Positions 1 through 11,911 are shown, counted from the first letter of the stretch. The stretch: DNA of 64,000 bases from Moritella dasanensis ArB 0140 (GCF_000276805.1 NZ_AKXQ01000006.1:62001-126000); one strand, 5' to 3'. The notes: generated from the letters alone by a model not told the origin. A program made the numbers and translations.

Positions 1-686
1 TCCGTTACTGCACCAATAAATGACAGAATGAATACCACCGCTAAAATAGGCACCGACAGTGGTAATAATACCAAACGGAATGCTTGCCAAGGCGTTGCGC
101 CATCCAATGCTGCGGCCTCTTCTAATGAACCATCAATCGACTCGAAATAGCCTTTAATAGTCCATACATGCAAGGCAATACCGCCGAGATAAGCAAAGAT
201 CAAACCGCCGTGGGTATTTAATCCCAAGAACGGAATATACTGACCTAACTTATCAAATAAAGCATACAAGGCGACCAACGCCAGCACTGCTGGAAACATC
301 TGGAAGATCATCATCGCTTTAAGAATAGTTTCTTTACCGCTGAAACGTAAACGAGCAAATGCATAAGCCGAGGTCGTTGATAGTGCAACAACCAAGATAG
401 AAGTGATCCCTGCAACTTTAACCGAATTCCATAACCACAGTAGTACCGGGAATGGAGGCGGAGTGACAGAACCATCAGCATTAGTCACCGAAAAACCGAG
501 GGCTAAACGCCAGTGGTCTAGTGACGGTGTCGAAGGGATAATCTCGCCTGTGGCGAAGTTACCATCACGAAATGAGATAGCAATAACCATAACCAGCGGA
601 AATAGAATGACCACCAGCAGGGCGATAAGTGCGAAATGAGCAGCCCACACTCGGTATTTTAATGAGTTACCTTGTACCATTGCCAT
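1..686 (-). CDS. malG: Maltose/maltodextrin ABC transporter permease MalG (partial, C-terminus off window)
   Basis: Inner-membrane permease that pairs with MalF in the MalEFGK2 maltodextrin importer. The visible 228 residues begin [20 protein letters not shown], with one membrane segment near the N-terminus followed by a periplasmic loop. The EAAALDGA coupling motif that docks on MalK is present near residue 190. The start at 686 is supported by AAGGAG about 7 bases upstream; a second ATG two codons later is less well spaced. The gene lies 25 bases behind malF, so it is probably the last gene of malEFG. The reading frame is open to base 1, so the gene is cut by the window edge and not broken. 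Identification rests on family resemblance and gene order. Confidence 0.95.
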   Translation of the reverse strand, partial: MAMVQGNSLKYRVWAAHFALIALLVVILFPLVMVIAISFRDGNFATGEIIPSTPSLDHWRLALGFSVTNADGSVTPPPFPVLLWLWNSVKVAGITSILVVALSTTSAYAFARLRFSGKETILKAMMIFQMFPAVLALVALYALFDKLGQYIPFLGLNTHGGLIFAYLGGIALHVWTIKGYFESIDGSLEEAAALDGATPWQAFRLVLLPLSVPILAVVFILSFIGAVT

Positions 687-711
687 AATATGGCTCCTTA
701 TTTTACGCTGG

Positions 712-2310
712 CTATTTTTCTGACAGCTTAGCGAAACGAAGATTGAATAATGCGAGACCACCGACCAATAGGAAAATAAGCGTGGTAATTGCACTGGCTA
801 AACCAAAGTCCTGACCACCAGAACCTTCAAAGGCGATGCGGTAGGTATAACTGACTAACAGATCCGTATAACCGGCTGGTTCACTTGTACCGATCATATT
901 TGGTCCACCTTTCGTTAATAACTGGATCATCACGAAGTTATTAAAGTTGAAAGCAAAACTAGCAATCATTAAAGGAGCTAACGGTTTCACCATCATTGGT
1001 AAGGTAATATTTTTAAAGTTTTGCAGTGGGCCTGCGCCATCCAGTGCCGATGCTTCATACAGATCATCTGGAATAGCTTTTAACATCCCCATACATAGAA
1101 TCATCATGTAAGGGAAACCGAGCCAGATATTAACAATTAACACCATGACTTTTGCTGATAAAGGATCAGAGAACCAAGTTGGTGAAATACCAAATAATGC
1201 ATCCAAAACGAGGTTAATCTCACCAAAGCTCTGGTTGAACAACCCTTTGAAGATCAAGATAGAGATGAATGAAGGTACCGCATAGGGCAATATTAGCAAC
1301 ATACGATAAACCGCACGTCCGCGCAGCGCTTCCCATTGCACCAAACTGGCCAAAATCAAACCAATAATCAAACTGATACCCACAGATAATACTGAAAATA
1401 TCACGGTCCAGATAAAGATACTGACAAACGGTTCTTTAATGCCGTCATCTTTCCAAATCCGTTCAAAGTTAGCTGTACCAATCACGACACTAAAACCCGG
1501 AGATACCGGAGCACCGATATAATTGCCCGCCCCGTCGATGGTTTGATAAAAACCAGTTTCCATATTTGGTAGCAAAACTTCTTGGCTTTGGTTATTGATT
1601 AAAGTAGTGCCGTCTTTACTCAAGTTATACAGCGGTTTTACAGCAGCAAATTTACGTAATCCGCTCATGCGGATCTCATTACCATTTGGTAAAGTTAGAT
1701 CAAATTTTGTTAATGTTGTACGGTTAGTGACAATCTCTTTTATCTTTGCTTTTGTTCCAGTTATGGCATCGATAGGGCTAAGATCAAAACGCAGTGTCGC
1801 TGGCGTAGTCAGATCAAAAGTATCTGTCACTAAGAGTTGCTCACCATCTTTAACGGCTAATCGATAACCTTCTTCGCTGCGATACAGATCAAAACGGTAA
1901 CTATCGCCACTTTGGAAAGTGCGATCTAACAGTACTGACTGAGCCCGTTCAAACGACAACTGGTTTGTCGCACTGTAATTGGTAAAAGCGATACCGACGG
2001 TATAAACCAAAGGGAAAATGATAAACAAGATCATCCCAGCGATACCCGGAAAGATATAACGGTGTGCGTAAGTTTTTTTACTGCCAAAAATAAACAGCCC
2101 TAACAACGTTAAGATTAGCGTTAATACGGCAAACGACGTTTCTCCATTTGCGTACATAATAACGGCCGCATAACCATTAACTAAACCGATAAGGCTAAGA
2201 ATAAACCACTTAATAAAACGCGAATAATTTGATGTTGAATCGACTTGTGCTGAAGTCTGTTCTGATTCCGGTGTATCACCCAGAATTTCTGATACTGTAA
2301 CGGTCTGCAT
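712..2310 (-). CDS. malF: Maltose/maltodextrin ABC transporter permease MalF
   Basis: Larger permease subunit of the maltodextrin importer, 532 residues (E. coli MalF is 514). The first 40 or so residues are a hydrophilic cytoplasmic tail, followed by three membrane segments. A large periplasmic P2 domain (about residues 110-270) follows, which in E. coli contacts MalE. A block of further membrane segments follows, carrying the [14 protein letters not shown] coupling motif near residue 425. The ATG at 2310 has a weak upstream AGG. It lies 85 bases downstream of malE, separated by a stem-loop, and 25 bases upstream of malG. The role is known from the family; the identification is strong because malE, malK and malG surround it. 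Confidence 0.96.
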   Translation of the reverse strand: MQTVTVSEILGDTPESEQTSAQVDSTSNYSRFIKWFILSLIGLVNGYAAVIMYANGETSFAVLTLILTLLGLFIFGSKKTYAHRYIFPGIAGMILFIIFPLVYTVGIAFTNYSATNQLSFERAQSVLLDRTFQSGDSYRFDLYRSEEGYRLAVKDGEQLLVTDTFDLTTPATLRFDLSPIDAITGTKAKIKEIVTNRTTLTKFDLTLPNGNEIRMSGLRKFAAVKPLYNLSKDGTTLINNQSQEVLLPNMETGFYQTIDGAGNYIGAPVSPGFSVVIGTANFERIWKDDGIKEPFVSIFIWTVIFSVLSVGISLIIGLILASLVQWEALRGRAVYRMLLILPYAVPSFISILIFKGLFNQSFGEINLVLDALFGISPTWFSDPLSAKVMVLIVNIWLGFPYMMILCMGMLKAIPDDLYEASALDGAGPLQNFKNITLPMMVKPLAPLMIASFAFNFNNFVMIQLLTKGGPNMIGTSEPAGYTDLLVSYTYRIAFEGSGGQDFGLASAITTLIFLLVGGLALFNLRFAKLSEK

Positions 2311-2336
2311 GGAAGAACCTACCTAATAAATAGCAA

Positions 2337-2358
2337 GAGGAGGGAGTTACCGCTCCTC
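2337..2358 (-). promoter_or_regulatory. Stem-loop between malE and malF
   Basis: In the minus-strand transcript the malE-malF gap holds GAGGAG, a 10-base loop and CTCCTC. No long T-run follows, so full termination is unlikely. E. coli carries palindromic (REP) sequences at the same place, which protect malE mRNA and keep MalE in excess over MalF. A similar role here is inference. Confidence 0.5.
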
Positions 2359-2395
2359 ATATTTAATTACTTGTATTACTTTTATTACTAAGCGA

Positions 2396-3574
2396 TCACT
2401 TAGTCATCTGTTTTTCAGCATCATTTAATGCATCAGTAATAGATTGGCGACCATCAACAATATTAATAAGCGCATTATTGGTTGCACCCCAGAACGCATT
2501 CATTTGCGGAATATTGGGCATGATTTCACCATTCATCGCATTTTTCATCGTCGCTGCAATACGAGGATCACCGTCCAGCTCTTTTTGGAACGATTTAAGC
2601 GCAACAGCACCAAGTGGCTTATCATTGTTTACTTGTTTCAGACCTTCATTTGTCATCAAGTAGTTTTCAAGGAACTCAACGGCAAGATCTTTGTTTGGCG
2701 ACGCAGTACTAATACCTGCTGTAAGTACACCAACAAAAGGCTTAGAAGGGTTACCGTTAAATTTAGGTAATTCCACTACACCATAATTAAGGCCAGATTT
2801 TTCTACGTTACCCCATGCCCAAGGACCATTGATCGTCATCGCAACATTGCCTTTGTTAAACTCTGATTCAGATACTGAGTAATCCATATCTGGTGAGATA
2901 ACGCCATCTTTGATCAGATTAGTAATCAGTTGCATGCTGTTGTGCACGCCTTTATTATTAATACCGACATCTGTCACATCGTAACCAGTCGCATTAACTT
3001 TAAATGCATAACCACCGTCAGCAGCCATAAGTGGCCAGGTGAAATATGGGCCTTTTAGATCCCACATGATAGCCGATTTACCTTGGGTTTTAAGTTGCTT
3101 GTCTAAGGCTGCAACGTCTTCCCAATTCTTCGGTGGCGTTTTAACTAAATCTTTATTATAAATAAGTGACAGTGACTCAACCGCAACAGGGTAACCAATG
3201 TATTTCCCTTCATATTTAACCGCGTCCCACGTGAAATCAACCAGACTATTTTTAAATTCTTTTGAAGGTTTTACTTCAGCTAATAAACCCGCTTTTGCAT
3301 ACCCACCAAAACGGTCATGAGCCCAAAAAATAATATCTGGACCATCGCCAGTAGCCGCTACTTGCGCAAATTTGTCTTGTAAGCCATCTGGATGGGCAAC
3401 AGTGACCTTGATACCTGTATCAGCTTCAAACTGCTTACCTACTTCAGCAAGACCGTTGTAACCTTTATCACCGTTAATCCAAATCGTTAACTGACCTTCT
3501 TCAATAGCAGCAAAGGCCGAAAAAGAGTTCATTGCAGTTAATAGCGCTACAGCCGTTAAGGTTTTTTTCATCAT
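2396..3574 (-). CDS. malE: Periplasmic maltose/maltodextrin-binding protein MalE
   Basis: Solute-binding protein of the maltodextrin importer, 392 residues (E. coli 396). A Sec signal peptide [22 protein letters not shown] is followed by [20 protein letters not shown], which matches the mature MalE N-terminus. Tryptophan-rich stretches such as [12 protein letters not shown] match the ligand cleft of the family. The ATG at 3574 (or 3571) sits behind AAGGA. It is the first gene of malEFG, divergent from malK across a 394-base control region with MalT-like boxes, so maltodextrin induction is expected. Confidence 0.97.
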   Translation of the reverse strand: MMKKTLTAVALLTAMNSFSAFAAIEEGQLTIWINGDKGYNGLAEVGKQFEADTGIKVTVAHPDGLQDKFAQVAATGDGPDIIFWAHDRFGGYAKAGLLAEVKPSKEFKNSLVDFTWDAVKYEGKYIGYPVAVESLSLIYNKDLVKTPPKNWEDVAALDKQLKTQGKSAIMWDLKGPYFTWPLMAADGGYAFKVNATGYDVTDVGINNKGVHNSMQLITNLIKDGVISPDMDYSVSESEFNKGNVAMTINGPWAWGNVEKSGLNYGVVELPKFNGNPSKPFVGVLTAGISTASPNKDLAVEFLENYLMTNEGLKQVNNDKPLGAVALKSFQKELDGDPRIAATMKNAMNGEIMPNIPQMNAFWGATNNALINIVDGRQSITDALNDAEKQMTK

Positions 3575-3968
3575 TTTATATCCTTATTAAATTAGCTTTC
3601 AAACTTACCAGACAAGCTGTCTGCGTTGGATGGTATAGTCATACAAAAACCCACTCCCAACATCATCCTTTACCCTACGCCTAGCCTCTGCAAAGCCAAA
3701 AGCGTGAACTGGCACGATTAATATTACTTAGTTGCGCAAGAAAGGCGATAAAAATGCGATGGCTCGCACACTAACGAGCAACAAAGTACCCATTTAGAGT
3801 GATATTAAAGCAACAATAAATAAAATGTGATCTATGCACTCCTCCTATCTACTCCGCCCTAAAATTTTTTAGCAAGGATGATGCAGCTAGAGGTCATATA
3901 AAACACACTACCAACATCGAAAAATACTGTGTAAGATATTCTAATTAGTCATAAAAAGGACTCGCGAG
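3575..3968. promoter_or_regulatory. Divergent malE / malK control region with MalT-like boxes
   Basis: 394 non-coding bases between the divergent malE and malK starts. Three exact matches to the MalT core GGA(T/G)GA are visible: 3663-3668 (minus, GGATGA), 3840-3845 (minus, GGAGGA) and 3876-3881 (plus, GGATGA). TGTGA at 3826-3830 with CACTC six bases later is at best a CRP half-site. E. coli controls the same pair of promoters with MalT and CRP. malT is not in this window. The boxes are short, so single matches could be chance; their clustering upstream of mal genes is the argument. Confidence 0.6.
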
Positions 3969-5078
3969 ATGGCAACTGTCACGTTAAAAAATGTATGTAA
4001 AGCCTATGATGATGTACTTATTTCTAAAAACGTAGACCTCGAAATAAATGATGGTGAATTTGTCGTTTTCGTTGGTCCGTCAGGTTGCGGTAAATCAACC
4101 CTGTTACGTTGTATTGCTGGGCTTGAAGATATCACCTCGGGTGATTTATTTATTGGCGGAAAACGCATGAATGATGTCGAACCCTCTAAACGTGGTGTCG
4201 GTATGGTTTTCCAATCTTATGCGCTTTACCCACACTTAGATTTAACCGATAACATGTCGTTTGGCTTAAAATTAGCAAAAGCAGATAAACAGTTAATTAA
4301 AGATCGCGTGAAGCATGCTGCCGATATTCTGCAACTCACGCCGCTATTAGATCGTAAACCCAAGTCATTATCAGGTGGTCAACGTCAACGTGTGGCAATT
4401 GGCCGTACGTTAGTATCCCAACCTGAAGTGTTTCTGTTAGATGAACCGCTATCAAATTTAGATGCGGCGCTCCGCGTTAAAATGCGGATTGAATTGGCCA
4501 AATTGCACAAGCAGTTAGGTTGCACGATGATCTACGTAACGCATGATCAAGTTGAAGCCATGACCATGGCCGATAAAATAGTGGTACTCGATGGGGGTGA
4601 TGTGGCACAGGTCGGCGCACCATTGGATATCTATCATTACCCACAGAATATTTTTGTGGCCGGTTTTATTGGCTCACCCAAAATGAATTTCATTAACGTG
4701 CACATTCAATCTGTAGAAGCGCAACGTGTGGAAGTATTGTTACCGAATTGCCAAAGTATATGGATCCCTGTTGATGGTAAAACCGTTAACGCGGGTGATG
4801 AAATGACCCTCGGTATTCGCCCAGAACATTTAATCGCGGTTGAACAAGCTGATATCGTGATTGCTGGTGAGACCATTGTGGTAGAAAAATTAGGTAATGA
4901 AACCCAAGTTTATTTACACATTGAAGGCTGTGATGAAGATGTTATTTATCGTGTTGCTGATACGCTGTCAATTGAAGCTGGCGATAAAATAGATATTGGT
5001 ATTCCAGCACACCGTTGCCACTTGTTCCATAAAGATGGCCAAGCTTGTCAGCGTTTATATAAAGAAACTACGCGTTAA
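3969..5078 (+). CDS. malK: Maltodextrin ABC transporter ATPase MalK
   Basis: ATPase of the maltodextrin importer, 369 residues (E. coli 371). Walker [10 protein letters not shown] is at residues 36-44, followed by the Q-loop FQSYALYP, the signature [13 protein letters not shown], Walker [13 protein letters not shown] and the switch histidine in YVTHDQVEA. After about residue 235 comes a regulatory domain starting [10 protein letters not shown], with GIRPEHL, as in MalK and other CUT1 ATPases. The start has AAGGA 9 bases upstream. Unlike E. coli, lamB does not follow; it lies 15 kb away. The C-terminal domain in E. coli binds MalT and EIIA-Glc; I cannot judge whether those contacts are kept. 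Confidence 0.96.
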   Translation: MATVTLKNVCKAYDDVLISKNVDLEINDGEFVVFVGPSGCGKSTLLRCIAGLEDITSGDLFIGGKRMNDVEPSKRGVGMVFQSYALYPHLDLTDNMSFGLKLAKADKQLIKDRVKHAADILQLTPLLDRKPKSLSGGQRQRVAIGRTLVSQPEVFLLDEPLSNLDAALRVKMRIELAKLHKQLGCTMIYVTHDQVEAMTMADKIVVLDGGDVAQVGAPLDIYHYPQNIFVAGFIGSPKMNFINVHIQSVEAQRVEVLLPNCQSIWIPVDGKTVNAGDEMTLGIRPEHLIAVEQADIVIAGETIVVEKLGNETQVYLHIEGCDEDVIYRVADTLSIEAGDKIDIGIPAHRCHLFHKDGQACQRLYKETTR

Positions 5079-5120
5079 TTAAGCGATAAAAAGCAAACCT
5101 AAACGGCTGTCATATACTTC

Positions 5121-5162
5121 AATACCAACACTGCTTGAGTTACCTAAAGCAGTGTGGGTATT
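5121..5162. terminator. Long stem-loop between convergent malK and LysR gene
   Basis: Left arm 5121-5136 (AATACCAACACTGCTT) pairs with right arm 5147-5162 over 16 positions with one mismatch, around a 10-base loop. It lies 42 bases past the malK stop and 66 bases from the LysR stop. There is no clear T-run on either side, so it may be a 3' stabiliser or a dispersed palindrome instead of a classical terminator. Confidence 0.55.
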
Positions 5163-5228
5163 ATTAACCACGACCAGTTTTAAACTAATCCCCCTACTCA
5201 TACACGGTCTTATCCGATGGCGAAGTAA

Positions 5229-6107
5229 TTAGTCCAGTAACGTGGTTAATTGCTGAGAAAGCCATGCACAAGCCGGTCCCATACTGCGACTTTTAGAGGT
5301 GATGAGATTCACGGGCACAGACCAGGGTTTATGGTCAAAACTCAGTGTTAAGGCATTCAACTTACCTGACTCAATATCTTTATTCACCAAGTGTTGGGGT
5401 AAGAAGCACCAACCAATACCGCTATCAACATAATTGCGCAGCATACTGTGGTTATTGCCCCACCAAACTAACGTAGATAGCGCCTCTAAGTGTGCTAACT
5501 GATTATTATCTAACCCTTTCAACATCAATTGTCGATGTGGTATCAATTGTGATGCGGCCACTGTTGTAAGTGCAGCTAAAGGGTGACTAGGGCACACAAC
5601 CGCAACAAACGAGACATTACCGATATAACAAATATTAACTTCTTTAACGAATGACATGTCGGTATACATTAAGCCAATATCAGCCAGCCCTTCATTGACT
5701 AAGCCCACAATATCAGCGCTAGCAGCAACAAAGACTTCGAGTGATGTGAGTGGAAATTGTGATGAAAACTGTTCAATAATGACATAAAAGCAGTCTAACT
5801 GAAGACCATCATCAAGTACCAACTTCAGGTTAATTTCTTCTTTATTACTCAGCGCTTTAGATGCACTTTCTAGTTCATACATTTGCTGCAAAATAGCATC
5901 AGCAAAGGTGAGTAAATGCTGCCCTTCTTTGGTCAGTCTGGGTTTACGTGTGGTGCGGTCGAATAGCTGCACATTTAAATCGACTTCTAAGTTGGATATA
6001 CCTTGGCTCACCGCTGATTGCACTTTGCCTAACCGCCTAGCGCAGGCCGAAAAAGAGCCTAATTCTGCGGCTGTCACAAACATTCTTAATTGCTCAATAT
6101 TATACAT
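5229..6107 (-). CDS. LysR-family transcriptional regulator, divergent from PACE efflux gene
   Basis: About 292 residues from MYNIEQLRMFVTAAELGSFS. The winged helix-turn-helix (residues 1-60) includes CARRLGKVQSAVSQGISNLE and LFDRTTRKPRLTKEG, and an effector-binding domain follows. An in-frame ATG 15 codons upstream (6152) is possible, but LysR proteins normally start a few residues before this helix; neither start has a good ribosome site. It is divergent from the PACE efflux gene with about 90 bases between. In Acinetobacter the PACE gene aceI is activated by the divergent LysR regulator AceR, so control of the neighbour is a reasonable inference. Ligand unknown. Confidence 0.85.
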   Translation of the reverse strand: MYNIEQLRMFVTAAELGSFSACARRLGKVQSAVSQGISNLEVDLNVQLFDRTTRKPRLTKEGQHLLTFADAILQQMYELESASKALSNKEEINLKLVLDDGLQLDCFYVIIEQFSSQFPLTSLEVFVAASADIVGLVNEGLADIGLMYTDMSFVKEVNICYIGNVSFVAVVCPSHPLAALTTVAASQLIPHRQLMLKGLDNNQLAHLEALSTLVWWGNNHSMLRNYVDSGIGWCFLPQHLVNKDIESGKLNALTLSFDHKPWSVPVNLITSKSRSMGPACAWLSQQLTTLLD

Positions 6108-6196
6108 ACTATCACTAAAACCGATGGTAACTGACTGGATGTCATCATACATAAAGATAGAATGGAACTATATCAATACTTAAACGGAAATATATT

Positions 6197-6619
6197 ATGT
6201 CCACAAAAGAACGCATTTTTCACAGTCTACTATTTGAAATTATTGCTTTAGCGATACTGCTTATCGCCTCTAAAATATTTACCCAACAAGACACCACAAC
6301 AGTAGGTGGAGTGGCTATCACCTTGTCCCTCATTGCCATGGCGTGGAACTACGTCTACAACCTCGGCTTTGACAATTTATTTGGTGCCGACCGTTTATCG
6401 CGTAAATTAATGATGCGTATAGGCCATGGGCTTGGATTTGAAGCGGGTTTAATCTTTGCAACCATTCCGGTACTCATGTGGATTTTACAACTCGATTTCA
6501 TGACCGTGCTGATCCTTGATCTGGGACTGGTTATGTTCTTCTTAATTTATTCAATTATTTTTAACTGGTGTTACGACAATACCCGTGAAAAATTAAAATC
6601 GCCCCTAGCTGTCGCCTAA
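6197..6619 (+). CDS. PACE-family multidrug/biocide efflux protein (AceI-like)
   Basis: 140 residues, four membrane helices arranged as two copies of the bacterial transmembrane pair. The paired PACE motifs are visible: RIFHSLLFE (residues 6-14) and RIGHGLGFE (about 75-83), each ending in the acidic residue needed for proton coupling in AceI, plus WNYVYNLGFD after helix 2 and NWCYD near the end. Known members export chlorhexidine, acriflavine or short-chain diamines; the natural substrate is probably a polyamine. CGGA lies upstream of the start. The divergent LysR gene is the likely regulator. Confidence 0.9.
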   Translation: MSTKERIFHSLLFEIIALAILLIASKIFTQQDTTTVGGVAITLSLIAMAWNYVYNLGFDNLFGADRLSRKLMMRIGHGLGFEAGLIFATIPVLMWILQLDFMTVLILDLGLVMFFLIYSIIFNWCYDNTREKLKSPLAVA

Positions 6620-6763
6620 AATAGCCGTTCCAAGGATGGACTTAATACTGACTTCTTAAGGCCTTGTTACTCTGTGTATATTCGCCTCGATTTTCAATAT
6701 AAAAGGTGATTATAAAATCGATTGCTACAATTAAGAGCATGCAGCCAATAAAAGGAACTTAGC

Positions 6764-7606
6764 ATGTACTCATTTAAATTACGGTTATTGTTTATCACCT
6801 TGTTTAGCACACATTTATGGCTATCAACATTTGCCTATGCCGAGGAAAAAGTTTACATCGTGGGCATGGTGCCACAGTTTGAAGCAAGGAAATTAACCGC
6901 TATTTGGGTGCCCATACTTGAACAGCTAACGGTTGAAACGGGTCTCAAATTTAAATTGGAAGGTGCGCCGAATATAAATGAATTTGAGAAAAAATTTATG
7001 GCCGGAGCGTATGATTTTGTCTACATGAACCCTTATCATTTTGTATTGGGCAATCAACTGCAGGGTTATATTCCCCTAGTCAAAGATGGTTCGAAAAAAT
7101 TACACGGCGTATTGGTCGTCCAGAAAGACAGTCCAATAAAAAATGTAGCACAGCTCAACGGCGCTAAAATCGCATTCCCTTCGCCCAATGCCCTCGGCGC
7201 ATCATTACAAATGCGCCAAGAACTACATGATATATTTAATATCCAGATCACCCCTGTGTATGTAAATACCCATGGTTCTGTCTATCTCAATGTACTCCTG
7301 GGTGATACTCAAGCCGGTGGTGGGGTCGGTAAAACCCTGAAAAAACAAAAAGCAGAATATCAACAAGCCTTAAGAGTAATACATAAAACGATCCCTGTAT
7401 CATCACACCCGATCGCAGCGCATCCTCGCGTACCCAACGCTGATATTGAAAAAGTAACCGCCGCATTACTCAACATGGGCACAACGGCTGCCACTTCAGC
7501 ATTGCTGCAGGGCATTCCGATTCAGCAAATCAGCATTGCTACATTTGCAGATTATGAACCGTTGAAAAATATGAACCTAGAAAGATTTTATATCCAACCA
7601 GAGTAA
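6764..7606 (+). CDS. PhnD-type periplasmic solute-binding protein, partner of the next-door sensor kinase
   Basis: 280 residues with a Sec signal peptide ([20 protein letters not shown] to about A26). The mature part has the phosphate/phosphonate-binding fold: [30 protein letters not shown] and [18 protein letters not shown] precedes the ATG. No ABC permease or ATPase gene is adjacent. Instead a hybrid histidine kinase begins 8 bases after the stop, so this protein is more likely a ligand receptor that signals through the kinase (as LuxP-LuxQ or TorT-TorS do) than an uptake component. The ligand cannot be told from sequence. Confidence 0.85.
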   Translation: MYSFKLRLLFITLFSTHLWLSTFAYAEEKVYIVGMVPQFEARKLTAIWVPILEQLTVETGLKFKLEGAPNINEFEKKFMAGAYDFVYMNPYHFVLGNQLQGYIPLVKDGSKKLHGVLVVQKDSPIKNVAQLNGAKIAFPSPNALGASLQMRQELHDIFNIQITPVYVNTHGSVYLNVLLGDTQAGGGVGKTLKKQKAEYQQALRVIHKTIPVSSHPIAAHPRVPNADIEKVTAALLNMGTTAATSALLQGIPIQQISIATFADYEPLKNMNLERFYIQPE

Positions 7607-7614
7607 GGAACAAG

Positions 7615-9588
7615 ATGAGCATTAAATTCAAATTAATGGTGCCTGTCCTTGTTGGTTTTGTTGTTTTTACGAGTGTGATTCAGTGGTATTGGGCGCCGAA
7701 ATTATTTAATTATGCGCAGGCTGATTTTAGAGAACAAATGAACAATGAAATAAGATCCATCGAAAACGATGTGATTAGGCATTTAATCGCGAGTGACTTT
7801 TCAGCACTCTTTTCATCATTGGATTATCAAAAAAAGTTACATCAGCAAAATTGGGCGCATCTGACATTATACGACGCCGATAAACAACAGAAGTACCCGC
7901 TGTTTTCAAAAAATAAAGCAATACTGGCAAAACAGCACGCCAACCATATCCACATTAATTATCCATTGGTGAATGAAAATATAACCATAGGTTATCTTGC
8001 CTTGCACATCGATTGGACCGAAAAATACGAATTTACCGAGCAACGGTTTTTTGAGCTGAAAATATTTTTAATCATAATGATGTTGTTAATTATCTGCATT
8101 GAATTGTTTATGCAAAACCGATTAGTACAAGTACCGATATTAAAACTAAAATTGGCGACCAAAGAATTGGCCAACGGTAATTTTAACATTAGTTTACCTG
8201 CTGTATCAAAAGACGAAATCGGTCAGTTAACCGAAAATTTTAATATCATGCGCAATAATATTCTAAATAGCCAAGAGTCGCTGTTAGTCAGTAAAAATGA
8301 AGCCATGCAATCGGCGAAGCTAGCCGGTCATGAAAAAAACCGTGCTAATATCATGGCAAAAAAAATCAGCGATATGAATAAAGAATTACGGGAAAATATA
8401 GCCACAACTAAAACGTTGGCAAAAAAAGCCGAGGAATCTAACTGTGCCAAAAGTGAGTTTCTCGCCAACATGAGCCATGAGATCCGCACACCAATAAATG
8501 GCGTTATCGGGATGATAGGTTTATTGTTAGATACACAACTCGAAGATGAACAGCGGCATTATGCACAGGTCGCTCGCGCCAGCGGTGAATCATTACTGAG
8601 TTTAATTAACGATATCCTCGATTTTTCAAAAATTGAAGCGGGTCAGGTTGACCTTGAAGTCATCGATTTTGATTTGCACGCCCTGCTTAACGATTTAACC
8701 GTCATGCACTCACTGCAGGTTAAAACCAAAGGTCTTGGATTTAACTGCCGACTCTCAACTGAAGTCCCGACATTTATCCAAGGCGACCCAGGGCGCTTAC
8801 GCCAGGTATTAACCAATCTGTTAGGCAATGCGATTAAGTTTACCGCACAGGGTGAAATAACAGTTTCGACAAGCGTATTATCAGAAAATGATTATGATAC
8901 GGTTATTCATTTTTCGATAAAAGATACCGGCATTGGAATACCCCCCGATCGACAAGCACTGCTGTTTGATAAATTTATCCAAGTAGACTCGTCCACCACC
9001 CGTCAATATGGCGGTACTGGTTTAGGTCTATCGATATCGAAACAATTATCCGCATTGATGGGCGGCGAAATTGGTATTAACAGCGAAGAAGGTAAAGGCG
9101 CGGAGTTCTGGTTTACCGCGCGATTTACCAAACCGTCAGCGCAAGGTCAAATAGTGGAGACACCTGTGACTAAAAATTCGATACCACGAATCAAGCGTGA
9201 AAATGTCCGTATTCTGCTTGCCGAAGATAGCCTTACCAACCAGTTAGTCGCGATGGGTATTCTTAAAAAATTAGGCTATTTCGCCGATGTCGTCGCAAAC
9301 GGTAAAGACGCAGTGCACGCGCTTGAAAGTACGCCTTACGACTTGGTGTTTATGGATTGCCAGATGCCGATAATGGATGGCTACGAAGCGACAACCCTAA
9401 TCCGTAATTCTCAATCAACGCAGATTAACCATCAGATCCCCATTATTGCCATGACCGCGAATGCCATGCTCGGCGATCGGGAAAAATGCCTTGCTGCGGG
9501 TATGGATGATTATGTCACCAAACCGATTTCACCGGATACACTGAGTAAAGCGCTTACGACATGGTTGCCGCGCGATAATGTCGGTTAA
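7615..9588 (+). CDS. Hybrid sensor histidine kinase (HAMP-HisKA-HATPase-REC)
   Basis: 657 residues. Membrane helix at about 8-25, periplasmic sensor region 26-150, second helix about 151-167, HAMP about 170-222, and a coiled stretch. HisKA has the phospho-accepting His288 in [16 protein letters not shown]. The HATPase carries [20 protein letters not shown] and [11 protein letters not shown]. The C-terminal receiver has Asp581 in [16 protein letters not shown]. No HPt domain is present in the protein or elsewhere in the window, so the phosphorelay partner must be encoded elsewhere. AAGGA lies just before the start. The 8-base spacing from the PhnD-type protein suggests a receptor-kinase pair. 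Confidence 0.92.
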   Translation: MSIKFKLMVPVLVGFVVFTSVIQWYWAPKLFNYAQADFREQMNNEIRSIENDVIRHLIASDFSALFSSLDYQKKLHQQNWAHLTLYDADKQQKYPLFSKNKAILAKQHANHIHINYPLVNENITIGYLALHIDWTEKYEFTEQRFFELKIFLIIMMLLIICIELFMQNRLVQVPILKLKLATKELANGNFNISLPAVSKDEIGQLTENFNIMRNNILNSQESLLVSKNEAMQSAKLAGHEKNRANIMAKKISDMNKELRENIATTKTLAKKAEESNCAKSEFLANMSHEIRTPINGVIGMIGLLLDTQLEDEQRHYAQVARASGESLLSLINDILDFSKIEAGQVDLEVIDFDLHALLNDLTVMHSLQVKTKGLGFNCRLSTEVPTFIQGDPGRLRQVLTNLLGNAIKFTAQGEITVSTSVLSENDYDTVIHFSIKDTGIGIPPDRQALLFDKFIQVDSSTTRQYGGTGLGLSISKQLSALMGGEIGINSEEGKGAEFWFTARFTKPSAQGQIVETPVTKNSIPRIKRENVRILLAEDSLTNQLVAMGILKKLGYFADVVANGKDAVHALESTPYDLVFMDCQMPIMDGYEATTLIRNSQSTQINHQIPIIAMTANAMLGDREKCLAAGMDDYVTKPISPDTLSKALTTWLPRDNVG

Positions 9589-9751
9589 AAGGGGGTATCA
9601 CCATTAACACAACCAAATTTAATAGCATGTAGGACAATCAATAGATTAATTAGTAGCTTACATTCACCATTGGAATAGCAAATAAGAGGTATTAATTGAA
9701 ATAATCCAGTAATGCATGTACTGTCGGAAAAATTTAAATCTAACCAAATGA

Positions 9752-10477
9752 ATGGCCCACAAGATGTTACGAGCAATGATAGTCGAGGATGAATATTTAG
9801 CTAAGGAAGAGCTAATGTACCTGATTAATGCGTATAGCCAGATTGAAATAGTCGCTACCTTTGATGACGGCCTAACGGCATTTGAATACTTGCAACATAA
9901 TCAAGTAGACATCGTCTTTCTCGACATTCAAATACCCTCGATTAACGGTATGTTATTAGCACGTAATATTTACCAATTTGCGAAGAAACCGCACATTGTG
10001 TTTACCACTGCACATAAAAAATATGCGATTGATGCGTTTGATCTAGAAGCCTTCGATTACCTATTAAAACCATTTAGTGAAGAAAGAATGATCCGGTTGT
10101 TAAAAAAACTGGAAGCTAGTCACCCGTCCGAAGAGATGGAGCAAACCCGAAAAACGATTAATGTCCATAGTGGCAATAGCATCAAGATTATTGACATCAG
10201 CAGCATCAACTATGCCATTGCTAATGATAAAACCACGCAATTATATACTGCCACTGGCGATTTTTGGGTGCCTTTGACCATGAGTGAATTAGTTGAGCGT
10301 TTACCTGAAAAAGATTTCTTTCGCACGCATAGATCTTATTGTGTTGCCCTTGAAAAGATCACCGAAATCATTCCCTGGCTCAACAGCACTTACCTCGTCA
10401 AACTCATCGACAGTGACGAACGGATCCCAGTCAGTCGCACCAACATCAAAACATTTAGGAAGCTAATGAAATTGTAA
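9752..10477 (+). CDS. ypdB: LytTR-family response regulator, YpdB-like (PyrR)
   Basis: 241 residues: receiver domain (about 9-125; acidic VEDE, phosphoacceptor Asp58 in FLDIQIPSINGM, Lys in LLKPF) and a C-terminal LytTR DNA-binding domain (about 140-241) ending in RTHRSYCVAL, WLNSTYLVKL and IPVSRTNIKTFRK. Close to E. coli YpdB in stretches such as IVATFDDG, QFAKKPHIVF and DLEAFDY. The start is uncertain: ATGs at 9752, 9764 and 9776 are all in frame and none has a good ribosome site; 9764 aligns best with YpdB. In E. coli YpdA/YpdB senses pyruvate and turns on only yhjX; here the yhjX-like gene follows directly and the ypdA-like kinase comes after it. Confidence 0.88.
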   Translation: MAHKMLRAMIVEDEYLAKEELMYLINAYSQIEIVATFDDGLTAFEYLQHNQVDIVFLDIQIPSINGMLLARNIYQFAKKPHIVFTTAHKKYAIDAFDLEAFDYLLKPFSEERMIRLLKKLEASHPSEEMEQTRKTINVHSGNSIKIIDISSINYAIANDKTTQLYTATGDFWVPLTMSELVERLPEKDFFRTHRSYCVALEKITEIIPWLNSTYLVKLIDSDERIPVSRTNIKTFRKLMKL

Positions 10478-10479
10478 TT

Positions 10480-10519
10480 CACGCGCTGACAATGCAATCC
10501 ACGCACTGGCATTGCGACT
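10480..10519 (+). promoter_or_regulatory. Candidate LytTR direct-repeat site upstream of the yhjX-like gene
   Basis: Two 20-base direct repeats, CACGCGCTGACAATGCAATC (10480-10499) and CACGCACTGGCATTGCGACT (10500-10519), agree at 14 of 20 positions and are 20 bases apart, about two helical turns. LytTR regulators typically bind two direct repeats at this spacing, and E. coli YpdB binds repeated GGCATTTCAT-like sites before yhjX. The block begins just after the ypdB-like stop, about 114 bases before the next start. Function is inferred. Confidence 0.45.
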
Positions 10520-10632
10520 CATTTTAAAGTTATTCCAACCCCTTGTTATCGATCCTTAGCAAGGTATCTTGACGTTAAACCAAAGGCATTTAGCCATTTT
10601 ATTTATCGTTTTATTTGTTGGAGACTTTACGC

Positions 10633-11883
<1,251 letters not shown>

Positions 11884-11911
11884 GGTTTACCAGAACATGT
11901 AATACAAGACT

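Noticed and set aside
403-639. Plus-strand open frame inside malG
   Set aside because: It is antisense to well-conserved malG codons, has no ribosome site, and its translation is low-complexity.
3826-3841. TGTGA-N6-CACTC as a full CRP site
   Set aside because: The right half does not match TCACA; kept only as a possible half-site in the malE-malK region.
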